Source: Verrucomicrobiota bacterium
GTDB taxonomy: Bacteria; Verrucomicrobiota; Verrucomicrobiia; Chthoniobacterales; Xiphinematobacteraceae
Assembly (NCBI GenBank): GCA_003176035.1
Contig: PSRL01000129.1
Coordinates: forward strand, 1-25,561
Direction: 5' to 3'
DNA length: 25,561 bases
The position numbers were made by a program, and so were the translations under genes. Under the pieces are notes generated by a model. That model did not search any database. It was not told where the DNA came from and worked only from the letters and a program-made list of their open reading frames with translations. Numbering within the stretch: position 1 is the stretch's first letter; each line of letters starts with the position of its first letter. Positions 15,401 through 23,654 of this stretch are shown here, one piece after another.

Positions 15401-18400
15401 TACAGTTAATAATGATGTTTTTTTCTATTTTTTAAAAGAAAACGGCGTCCGTTTCCATTCGATGCTTGAGCAGCAAGGTCAGATTCCAGCGGAGATTCGA
15501 AAACAACTGCTCAGGCTCACAAACAGCCAGATTCAAGATCCCCACTTAAATCCTGAGCAGTGGTCAAAATTCGTTTTTTCAGATCTGGAGTTAGCGAATC
15601 ATATTATCCCTAAATTAACGGATAGCAAAATACACGCATTGCCAACTGCTAGCCTCCAGCATATCCATCCTGAAACATTTAGGCTATTCAGCGGCAGTTT
15701 TAACCTATTCCGTCAACTCTCCTTGCAACAGAAGCCAACTCTGACGACAAGCCAATATGCTTTTGTAGCACCGACCGATCTCAACATAGCAGTGAATAGC
15801 AATCCCAACTTCTTTCAGAATATGGATGCTGCAAAAGTAGGAGAAGTATGCTGCGCTCTTACGGATCAAGACTTTGCGAGTAGTAATACCGTAAAAAGTT
15901 ATATGGATTCCATAAAAACCCCACTACGGGGGTTTGACGCTCTACGCTGGATCACAAAACTCCCAAAAACGCATCTCGCCCGTATCCAATGGGCCGACTT
16001 TGAACAGATTCATAACTCCATTATTCTCGGAAATATTAGAGCAAATCTTGAAAAGTACACTTCACTGAATGCTATTTTGAATTTCTCTCCAGATCAATTT
16101 AATTTTTTTAATATTAAATGGCACAACTCAATAAATTGGAACGCAATATTCTCGAGTGGCTCAAATCAAGATTTGAAATCTATATTAGATAATTCTGATG
16201 TTGATCGACAGCTTCGAATATTATCCGAAATAGCTCAAAAAAGATATACTGTAGATAATGATAACTCATTATTTAAGTACATAGATGCGCTGTCCGTCCC
16301 TCAGATCGACGGGATAATCGATTACGCCATTAGAAATCGAGCATCCAATCCACCTCCGCGTGTTGAAGTTCATCCGTCTTTCGTTAAGGATTTTGATCTT
16401 TCATTCATCGAGAAATTGGGAGATTTGGAGCTTACCCACATTCGTGGCCTGGATCATCTCATCCAAATTCTGATTACCGATAACAACGTTAGTTCCCTTT
16501 CTCCCGCACTAATTAGTTCCTTGGGTATGGAGCACTTGTGGTTTTGGAGATCATTGGCGCACTTCACACTATATAAGATGGACGCAAATCAGGTTCAAAA
16601 TATTCGAAATGAGATTCTTGTAGAACTTGCCAAGCGCAATTATTTTAGCAATCCGATCGCCACCCCCTTGATAGAAAAGCTGACTCCGAGTCAGTGTCAG
16701 CCACTACAAAATCCCGAAGTATTTAATAAATTAAGTACAGCTCATCAAGATATAGTCAACCGGGTATCACTTCAACCACAGCCACGGCCCGCGGTGCCCC
16801 AACACGCAGTACAGGTCGCAGCCAATAAAAATTTACGGCCTGAACGAAATAGAGGCGCTATAGTCGCCATGGCCCCAGAGTTCGGCTTCATTGCCCCCAG
16901 CCATATGCTGCCCGAGGACCAAAGGTTTCGTGGGGTAAACAAGATAGTATTTGACGATATTTTTAAAATACTAACGGAGGGAAAAGAGAAACAAACAAAT
17001 ATTTTTTTCATTACTACGCAAAATCAGGGAGGGCAGGTCTATAGCGATTATTATAAACTATCGGATAGTATCTTCGCTACATTTGAAACGTTTGCAAAGC
17101 ACTATAGCATGGCTGCCGGAAATGCAGTTAGGCAGAAACAACTATATGATCTGGCGTACAATATGTGGCGAACGTCATGGAATCACTGGTCGCAAATGAG
17201 TCCGGCCGATTTCCCCGCTGGTCATATTGACAAAGTGAGGATAGCAGGGCATGGAAACCCGACCCGAGCTGGCGGATTGTCGTATGACGATGCCACCACG
17301 TTGCTTCAATCGTTTTTTAGCGCCGCAGAAGTGGAGCGGTACTGGTTTGCGATGTGTAAGACAGAACCTTCCCTTGGAGTTGAGCTGCTCAACAAGATCA
17401 TCGCCGCTAGACAATATCAGCCAAAGGAAATCGTAGGATCTTCAACAGTTATGACGAGCACGGTGGATCCGGCAGATTCCCCTAATTATGGCATTTCTTA
17501 TAAGAATGGACAATATCAACAACAAAAAGGCCATGACTATAAATGGCGTTTACGGAAAGATGGCACGAATGACTGGTTGGTTGGCTATGTTTATTCTCCA
17601 CAGGATGGATCGGACCAGGTTCAAGTACGGAGGTTTGATGCTGATGGCAATCTTCGTGGTGGAAAAGCCGAGGAATTTGCTTTAAATGTTGTTGTAGATA
17701 GGGAAGAGGCACGTAAAACCCTGGAGCGATTAGGCCCGGATGGATATAGGGACTATGAAGAAGCCCAGATGAGGCAAGGGATGCAGGAAGCGGAAGATCG
17801 AATTAAGCGTTGGGATTCATTAGGAGAAGAGCTGGCTAAAGCAGCAAAGCAGCAAATACCAGGTGGTGCATCTGATAAGATCCTCGATTTAGATACACTA
17901 AAATCCGGCAGCCTGGAAGTAACCCTGCGTGATTTAGAGACTGGTCAGGCCCAGACAGCGAGACTTCCTGATACCTATCAAGCTAAGGTCGACGAATTTG
18001 CGCCGTTACATAGTGAACAAAAAGAAGCTCAACGGGTTATTGGAACAAGTTTGGATGTCACTCCCAGTGGCTCGTTTACCTTACGGGGAGTTGATAAGGC
18101 ATCGGGGCGGATAGGAAAAGGAGGATCAATTGCCATGGGAACAGCATTTGCGCTACTAGCATGGCAAAAATTCTTCCAGAAAGGGCTGAAGGCACTTCAA
18201 GAAAAGCCGTTGGAATTCCAGGTCAGTGCCTATAATAACTTGCTGAGTGGAGCAACTGGAATATCTCAGGATTTAGCTAACATGGGGAAAAATCTTTTTC
18301 TTAAGGTTGCGTCTAAAAAAGCTAATGTGATTTTTGGACTAAGGGGTGTGGAGAAAGTTTTAAAGACTGTCAACTTTGGCCTTGCGGTGACGTCCGTGGT

Positions 18401-21400
18401 TTTTGATGGTGTTCGTCTCATCAAAGCCCAAACCGCCGAGGAGCGAATAGATGCCGGATTGGGTATGGGTGGTACTACTGCAACGCTCCTAGCAGGGAGC
18501 TTGTTTGGAGGAACAGTTGGGCTTGGAGTCGCTGGAGGATTTGCCCTCCTTCAGTATGGAGTTTCGCTTTACGACCAGGCCACCGAAGAAAGTCAATCTA
18601 ATTTAGATTTCTTTTCGAAATATGGCTCTAAGTTAACAGAGAAGAAGTGCACAATTGAAGACAACAAATTTATTTGTAAGAAGGTGCAAGAAATCGATTT
18701 TGAGAAGAAGCAAATCACGTCCGGTTCCGAAAAAATTTCTTCAGACCGCACATATCCATTTCAACATGGCAAAGACCTTTATGAAGTACTAGGAGTAGAT
18801 CGAGTGCAAAAAATAGAGGCGCCCAATATTCCCACAGCAAGAGTGCTCCCAGCCACAACGAAGGAAACCGTTTTCTTCATTGATCCACTCATAGGGTCAC
18901 ACATGCTCACGGGAGCTGATGTCAAAGTCTCTGCGCAAGGTGCGATCCTTTACAAGAAGCTGGTTGAAGCTGGCGTTATCCGAGGGCCGCTTTCCACAGA
19001 TGGGACCATTAAATATACCCCCGCTGACTTGCAACAGCGAGAAAATCCGAGTTCCTTAAGCATCAAAATGGATGCTGTCGCTGGAGAATATTCCATTCTA
19101 GACTCTGCTGGTTCCAATCAAGCATCTTATCAGTTTACCGCAAATGACAAAGGGGGGGCTGCATTAATTGATAACTTTCACCATGGCGTGATCTTAGCCC
19201 TGGCAGATCACGAAAACCTATTGGAACCCTCGCAATTCCTCATTCAAGTTTCTGATGCGGATCTCTTTGATGAGGAGAGTTTAAAAATCGAAACTCAGGG
19301 AGAAAAAACCTACATCACAATTAAAAACAATAATGGCCAGACATCCAAAATTGATATTTCCGGCATTACAGAATCATCTGTTGGAATCGTAGGAAAAGTG
19401 GGTATTTGGACGCTGGACCTTATCGAGAAAAAGCCCTTTTTGACTGCCGTTTCTTCTTTTGGAAAAAATAGTAGAGAAGCCTTACAAAGGCAGCTCAAGC
19501 ACTTGGAGAACAGGGGATTCATTGTCAACATGGTCAAAATAGATTTTTCTGATAAAGAGCTGCCTTCGCGTCCTGCACTCCCCAGCCCGAGAATTGAAAA
19601 ACAGCCTCGCGTGACCAGAAGCGGCGACCCTGGCCCGATCACTATAGAAACCGAAATCACCACTACCCTTACGGAGCAGACAACGAAAACCGTCGAGACA
19701 GGAAAGCGTAGGCGTTTTGTGCCAAGGGTCAAAGGTGGCCCTCCAATTGGGGTGCTCGAAACAACTTCACAAATCACTCTCAAAACTGTTCGTACCCCGA
19801 AAACCGATCCCCTTGTCCAAGAATATGAAGTTCAAAAGGCTCGCTACGTCAAAGCAGTTAAAGACTTTTATAGGGATGAAGTCATTAGCACTTTCTATGA
19901 TGATGAGAGCGACCAATGTGTGGGTTTAAATGCACCCAGGCCATTGCCTGCGGGAAGTGAACAAATTCCAGGAACTCGGTTATTTTTTGATCCGAAGACA
20001 AGCAAATTGCGTCACATCAGTGGCACTCAAAGAGATTTATTGCCATTTGACCAGGACCCCGCTCATCGGAACTCACCAATAGGCATTCAATTATTAATCC
20101 CTCATAAGGAGGGCAAAATTACTGATCTTACTGTCCAAGAAAAAGGGTTTTCGTTTAAACATGAGATTCCACACGGAGAAAATGGAAAGACTATCACCTT
20201 CTCTTATACCTGGAAGGATCATGAGCTTTTCCTGACGGAGGTACACGGTCTCAGCAACGCTCAACTCGAAAAACTAGTTCCTCCGACCCCGGAAGAAGCG
20301 CGTCAAATAATTAGTAATCACGCACAATCTGGAACGTGGAGTAGAGATGTGGAACACCCTGTCAACATACCCTTCAGAGGGCATAGAATTACCGGTACCT
20401 TTAAAATTCACAATGGAAGGATAGAGAGCAAAGTCCAGGCAGTGACGAATGTACCGTATCTTCTTACGATGCTTTTCTCACCTGAAAACCTCCGAAGAAT
20501 TAGCATCTCTCACCGGGGCCAAATCATCTTAGCTGAAGATGGCCAAAGAATCCAAGTCCATACTCCCGATTGGATGAAATTTCAGGGAATAAGCGGGGAA
20601 TCGGGAGCCCGCTTTATCAATTCCCAAACCGGCAAGGTGATTAATTCGGCGGAAGGAAATTTGAAACCGACAGATGAACTAATAGCCGAATTAAAATTTG
20701 GTGAAGAGGGAGGCCTTATATTTCACTCTCCTCAAGATAAAACCGTCCTTTTTGTAAAGGTAGCTCCCGATGGCACGATGGTTTTCCATCCTCGCAGAGG
20801 TCAAATCTCAAATGTATCTCTTACTCAAGATCACCATTCGGTTATTTTGACTCTTGAAAACGGGAAAGAACTCCGCCAATGGAATCCTTTCAATGGTCAA
20901 GTTACAGAAATCCCTGTTCAACCCGTCCGCATTCCTACCACTTCAATCTACAAACAAGAAATGTCGACAAAGTCACTCAATTATAACTTTGGATTCCATC
21001 TTCTTCCCGGAGCTTCTTGGAAAGCCGCTAGTCGGGAGGGAGAACAAATTATTGCAATTCAAAAAGTACCCTACGGAAAGCACAAGCAAGCTTCCCTTGA
21101 GCTCACCTTTATAACCACTAAATCTGCAGATGGCAAAATAGAAGCTCAATTAGAACAAATCAGCGGATTAACCAAAATGCAGCTCGATCAACTCCGCGAG
21201 CAGTTGAGACTTAAAAATGTACCCGTATCTGCTGCCATTGCAACATTCCTTGGAAGCCTTATTGGAACCGAAGTGGAGCAAATAAAAGTAACCGATTATC
21301 TCAAATTTACCGATCGCTTCGGCCAACAAAGCCTATTACTGACTAAGAATCATTACCTCATTGATCCACTCAAAGGAAAAACTCTCAATATTGAAGGTGG

Positions 21401-21890
21401 AGGACATGCGTATCCCGCCGGAGATTTCGAGTGGATTGAGAGCGGTGCAAGGGGACAAAATTCATGGCATTATGCTTGGTCCCCCACAGGGGAACTTAGG
21501 CTTGCCCGGTGGGATGGAACAAGCATACACATACACCCCCGTCATCCCGGCAGACAACAGCGCAAATCTGATAGAAATCATCACACTCATCTTTTAAGTA
21601 AGACCCGTTTCCAAGAGCCCATAAAAGAAGCAGATGGAAGCTACCGGTACGTCACTGAGGATGGAAGGAATATCTATCATGTCGATCCTCAAACCGGTCA
21701 TCTAAAACTATCCGCAACCTTAGAAGTTCTGCCCGAATCTGAAGAAGATGATTTCCCTATTCATTTCCATTCTGCAATGGAAAACGCAGCCGCAACCACT
21801 GGGCCTCGCAATTCTTCGATTCCCTCCGCAACTACGTCAAGACTCCCTATCATCGGGCGCCCCGTCCTCGCACCACTACTCCGGCTCTAA
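12447..21890 (+). CDS. Giant modular toxin-like protein with C80-like protease motif and putative pore segment
   Basis: One unbroken frame of 3147 codons; I know no named homologue. Visible layout: residues 1-690, charged helical and coiled-coil-like; about 690-775, Q/P/S-rich linker; about 775-1440, helical repeat-like region; about 1441-1470, P/Q-rich linker; about 1475-1680, a strand NIFFITTQ, then KVRIAGHG with His1602, then ERYWFAMC with Cys1637, the order and spacing of a clan-CD (C80-like) cysteine protease; about 1885-2050, hydrophobic glycine-rich segments resembling the TcdA/TcdB pore region; about 2400-2450, Thr-rich linker with GKRRRF; 2450-3147, beta-rich with recurring xDPxTGx units. 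This is the order of large clostridial-type toxins. There is no signal peptide and no evident glucosyltransferase DxD block. By eye it is more AT-rich than its neighbours, hinting at transfer. The frame is certain; the toxin role is inferred. Confidence 0.8.
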   Translation: MSPKVAAANKFISDSGTQSACKDSGKWKTNGPAWSARLASAGSQLLSYTPAQSMRRIVSDIGSGISSVGDWADEDSDKAILNREYETIENDYRALEEELSSLIKPGRAFSTIREEIQELFKKRIESQKNKLTQNPGNAVDIERDIHVSEELCKRIVNQIQRSEIPLDHLIDQETATTLQRTLDLEVDKLIEHVHGQFQQELKRLERECRKPDNIDLNSHRKQWQAPEFRLPKNLFDPATLERLRLAIAVSWDAIPKRLESNRHQLIKKIQDLVNKKSVCNAQDQLKKEIQSLFLDHLHDYLVDVDEIRKAFGCKEAFDDNNEDKLITKLKNGIKNRSLNFNEIKVRIVNGERTKEKGVVYSKIKEFEQKLEPFYSELAALVDQFGKELKNLGQMDAKQREELRAKLVNSVDTYFSQEIANTEQKTRGLKSKMASLLFPHQAKDPISLLRKILSNSELSIKQKAFGVVAICLKYACELSFLIPAAKEFSPLDPQFEAQMRSQFKARYGNADPDALYRLQEKDLEEAKEQFNKAFGPHPDLQQIRLEDGTSYSTNDAIAFLRKYHQLSQDDPESILEQLEPKEVYRDADVTLHEEDPKERESVLRKYDANNPEEFDAGLANFFKWYLSFEQERPDLHKRAEERLRLRDKKDQQRQVTQEAKSATDSAWELIEAIPIGGSRPSAGLHHRQIGGTKTQQAEDLPRDPLTEFNGRSVHNLLVTTRPRQKSSDVHQLASPQKQPPRSERPTQQAYPNSTPQAKKIANSTEPESTNDLQRLEDQVANFFLGRGALLATSTRVLGNNPNDEHYQSPAHAFDANHHLVKRTPGNWDTSHQFIALAEGSESDFKAAIKRGDARFDTIFFDNLIDQKFWDTQRLPEEQKKKINKLRGWLADKEVISNIKTDGSAPLFSRMSAPFLDWLLLDQNRVQAIKAEHVKNIRPESFSTLSDNSFRALLSRDSLAQALTNNQAGKISLSNFSDPALIAKFFGTVNNDVFFYFLKENGVRFHSMLEQQGQIPAEIRKQLLRLTNSQIQDPHLNPEQWSKFVFSDLELANHIIPKLTDSKIHALPTASLQHIHPETFRLFSGSFNLFRQLSLQQKPTLTTSQYAFVAPTDLNIAVNSNPNFFQNMDAAKVGEVCCALTDQDFASSNTVKSYMDSIKTPLRGFDALRWITKLPKTHLARIQWADFEQIHNSIILGNIRANLEKYTSLNAILNFSPDQFNFFNIKWHNSINWNAIFSSGSNQDLKSILDNSDVDRQLRILSEIAQKRYTVDNDNSLFKYIDALSVPQIDGIIDYAIRNRASNPPPRVEVHPSFVKDFDLSFIEKLGDLELTHIRGLDHLIQILITDNNVSSLSPALISSLGMEHLWFWRSLAHFTLYKMDANQVQNIRNEILVELAKRNYFSNPIATPLIEKLTPSQCQPLQNPEVFNKLSTAHQDIVNRVSLQPQPRPAVPQHAVQVAANKNLRPERNRGAIVAMAPEFGFIAPSHMLPEDQRFRGVNKIVFDDIFKILTEGKEKQTNIFFITTQNQGGQVYSDYYKLSDSIFATFETFAKHYSMAAGNAVRQKQLYDLAYNMWRTSWNHWSQMSPADFPAGHIDKVRIAGHGNPTRAGGLSYDDATTLLQSFFSAAEVERYWFAMCKTEPSLGVELLNKIIAARQYQPKEIVGSSTVMTSTVDPADSPNYGISYKNGQYQQQKGHDYKWRLRKDGTNDWLVGYVYSPQDGSDQVQVRRFDADGNLRGGKAEEFALNVVVDREEARKTLERLGPDGYRDYEEAQMRQGMQEAEDRIKRWDSLGEELAKAAKQQIPGGASDKILDLDTLKSGSLEVTLRDLETGQAQTARLPDTYQAKVDEFAPLHSEQKEAQRVIGTSLDVTPSGSFTLRGVDKASGRIGKGGSIAMGTAFALLAWQKFFQKGLKALQEKPLEFQVSAYNNLLSGATGISQDLANMGKNLFLKVASKKANVIFGLRGVEKVLKTVNFGLAVTSVVFDGVRLIKAQTAEERIDAGLGMGGTTATLLAGSLFGGTVGLGVAGGFALLQYGVSLYDQATEESQSNLDFFSKYGSKLTEKKCTIEDNKFICKKVQEIDFEKKQITSGSEKISSDRTYPFQHGKDLYEVLGVDRVQKIEAPNIPTARVLPATTKETVFFIDPLIGSHMLTGADVKVSAQGAILYKKLVEAGVIRGPLSTDGTIKYTPADLQQRENPSSLSIKMDAVAGEYSILDSAGSNQASYQFTANDKGGAALIDNFHHGVILALADHENLLEPSQFLIQVSDADLFDEESLKIETQGEKTYITIKNNNGQTSKIDISGITESSVGIVGKVGIWTLDLIEKKPFLTAVSSFGKNSREALQRQLKHLENRGFIVNMVKIDFSDKELPSRPALPSPRIEKQPRVTRSGDPGPITIETEITTTLTEQTTKTVETGKRRRFVPRVKGGPPIGVLETTSQITLKTVRTPKTDPLVQEYEVQKARYVKAVKDFYRDEVISTFYDDESDQCVGLNAPRPLPAGSEQIPGTRLFFDPKTSKLRHISGTQRDLLPFDQDPAHRNSPIGIQLLIPHKEGKITDLTVQEKGFSFKHEIPHGENGKTITFSYTWKDHELFLTEVHGLSNAQLEKLVPPTPEEARQIISNHAQSGTWSRDVEHPVNIPFRGHRITGTFKIHNGRIESKVQAVTNVPYLLTMLFSPENLRRISISHRGQIILAEDGQRIQVHTPDWMKFQGISGESGARFINSQTGKVINSAEGNLKPTDELIAELKFGEEGGLIFHSPQDKTVLFVKVAPDGTMVFHPRRGQISNVSLTQDHHSVILTLENGKELRQWNPFNGQVTEIPVQPVRIPTTSIYKQEMSTKSLNYNFGFHLLPGASWKAASREGEQIIAIQKVPYGKHKQASLELTFITTKSADGKIEAQLEQISGLTKMQLDQLREQLRLKNVPVSAAIATFLGSLIGTEVEQIKVTDYLKFTDRFGQQSLLLTKNHYLIDPLKGKTLNIEGGGHAYPAGDFEWIESGARGQNSWHYAWSPTGELRLARWDGTSIHIHPRHPGRQQRKSDRNHHTHLLSKTRFQEPIKEADGSYRYVTEDGRNIYHVDPQTGHLKLSATLEVLPESEEDDFPIHFHSAMENAAATTGPRNSSIPSATTSRLPIIGRPVLAPLLRL

Positions 21891-22001
21891 ACAATTAATC
21901 CGCTGCCTCGGGCTCTCCATGTGCGGGAAAGTACACAATGGTAAAATCATAATTTGTTCGTAGACAAAGTACTACGTCTCTGGATAGACCTGTGAGTTCC
22001 C

Positions 22002-23654
22002 ATGAGTGTTTTACAGGTTCCCCAGCTCAATGTCCAAGTGGATGGTACATGGAAGCAATTTTCAAAGGGTACCCGGCTGATTGAGGCTTGTTTTCAAAGC
22101 GGCAAGTTTATTCCTCACTATTGTTACCACCCCAAACTGAGCAGCCCGGGCAACTGCCGCATGTGTTTGGTGGAAGTGGGCATGCCCCGTATGACGGCTG
22201 AGCGAAAACCGGAAATAGGGCCTGATCACTATCCGATCATCAATTGGAGTCCGCGTCCTGCTATTTCCTGCGCGCAGGAGATTTCAGAAGGAATGGCGGT
22301 TCGGACGAATTCTGCTTTAGTGCAAGAATGCCGTCACGGCGTCATGGAATTTCTTTTGATTAATCATCCTTTGGATTGCCCGATTTGTGATCAAGCAGGG
22401 GAGTGTCGCCTTCAGGAGTTTAGTGTTCAATACGGCGGAGGAAAGTCTCGGTTTAAAGAAGAAAAAGTCAAAAAGCCAAAGAAGGTAGATATCGGAAAAC
22501 ACATTATTCTGGACGATGAGCGGTGCATCATGTGTTCGCGATGTGTTCGATTTATGCGGGAGATTGTGCATGAAAACGTACTCGGATTTGTTGAGCGAGG
22601 TGGCTACACAACTCTCAGCCTTTATCCGGGAAAGCGTTTGGATAACAATTACTCTTTAAATACAGTGGACATTTGCCCGGTTGGTGCGCTGACTTCAAAA
22701 GAATTTCGGTTTAAAATGAGAGTTTGGTTTCTGAAGGAGACCAAGAGTATCGATGTGAATTGCGGCACCGGCTCGAACATCTTAATCAGTAGCCGGGAAA
22801 ATCAAATTTTTAGAATCACTCCTCGCGAAAATGATCATGTCAATTCCTGCTGGCTACCGGATTCCCACCGTTTGAATTTTCGGTACGTAAATTCTCCAGC
22901 CAGGCTCCAAAGAATCATTTTGAAAGAAAAACGAAGTGAAAACGTTGATTGGGAAGAAGCCATTCGGCAAGCCGCCCTCGAATTGAATTCCACGCGGGGT
23001 GCCATGGCCCTCCTTGCTAGCGCTCGTTCCACCAATGAAGAGCTTTATCTCCTTTCTCGTTTGGCACGGGTTCTCGAAATCACCTTGATGGATGTCGTAC
23101 CGCGCTTTCAGCAAGGCGATGGATTTCTCATTTCGGATGACGGCAACCCAAATACATGGGGGGCGCGCCTGTTTGGATTGACGACGTCCTCACCGGGAGC
23201 AAGACTGAAAGAACTGAAAAAAGCGGTCGAAACCGGAGATGTTCGTGGTCTGCTAATAGTTGGCGAAGATGCCGTCGCAGCAGGGTTATCAGCCGATACT
23301 CTTAATAAGCTGCATTCCTTAATCGTCCTCGATTTCCTCCCCAATACTACCACCGATTTAGCTTCCGTCCTCTTGCCTGTTGTTTCTTTTGCTGAAAAGC
23401 GGGGGACCATGATCAATGTGAAAGGCCGACTGCAGCGTCTCAATGCGGCAATTCAGCCTCCGGGACAGGCTCGTCCCGATTGGATGGTGCTGCATGATCT
23501 CCTCGCAGCAGTTGAGTCTTCCCAAGGGCCGACAACTATAGAAGGAGTTTTTCGAAGGATGGCTCAGGAAACCCCGGCGCTTGCCGGGCTCACTCTCGCA
23601 ACTGTCGGCGATTTGGGCGTGGACATTTCAAGAAATCTTCAACTTGAGACATGA
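22002..23654 (+). CDS. nuoG: NADH-quinone oxidoreductase subunit G
   Basis: NuoG is the large iron-sulfur subunit of the peripheral arm of complex I. Ligands are visible for three clusters: [2Fe-2S] C41, C52, C55, C90; the His-Cys3 [4Fe-4S] H122, C126, C129, C135 (NHPLDCPICDQAGEC); and [4Fe-4S] C175, C178, C181, C225 (CIMCSRC and DICPVGAL). The extra N7 cluster of some bacteria is absent: the region reads DVNCGTGSN with one cysteine. At 550 residues it is short; the molybdopterin-oxidoreductase-like C-terminal part is reduced. ATG at 22002 has no Shine-Dalgarno sequence and lies 111 bp after the giant gene. Its stop overlaps nuoH as ATGA. nuoA-F do not lie upstream. Confidence 0.95.
   Translation: MSVLQVPQLNVQVDGTWKQFSKGTRLIEACFQSGKFIPHYCYHPKLSSPGNCRMCLVEVGMPRMTAERKPEIGPDHYPIINWSPRPAISCAQEISEGMAVRTNSALVQECRHGVMEFLLINHPLDCPICDQAGECRLQEFSVQYGGGKSRFKEEKVKKPKKVDIGKHIILDDERCIMCSRCVRFMREIVHENVLGFVERGGYTTLSLYPGKRLDNNYSLNTVDICPVGALTSKEFRFKMRVWFLKETKSIDVNCGTGSNILISSRENQIFRITPRENDHVNSCWLPDSHRLNFRYVNSPARLQRIILKEKRSENVDWEEAIRQAALELNSTRGAMALLASARSTNEELYLLSRLARVLEITLMDVVPRFQQGDGFLISDDGNPNTWGARLFGLTTSSPGARLKELKKAVETGDVRGLLIVGEDAVAAGLSADTLNKLHSLIVLDFLPNTTTDLASVLLPVVSFAEKRGTMINVKGRLQRLNAAIQPPGQARPDWMVLHDLLAAVESSQGPTTIEGVFRRMAQETPALAGLTLATVGDLGVDISRNLQLET

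Noticed and set aside
12447..16700. Glucosyltransferase domain in the N-terminal part of the giant protein
   Set aside because: I looked for the DxD block with its surrounding hydrophobic strand, and for other clostridial-toxin glucosyltransferase motifs, and found none. The region is helical and charged.
19944..21761. Rhs/YD-repeat toxin interpretation of the giant protein C-terminus
   Set aside because: A few units resemble YDxxGRL, but they are isolated and 90-210 residues apart. The dense 20-residue array and the RHS core motif are absent.
21959..21976. Inverted repeat cgtag...ctacg before nuoG as terminator or operator
   Set aside because: The arms are only 5 bp with an 8-base loop and no T-run, so chance occurrence is likely.
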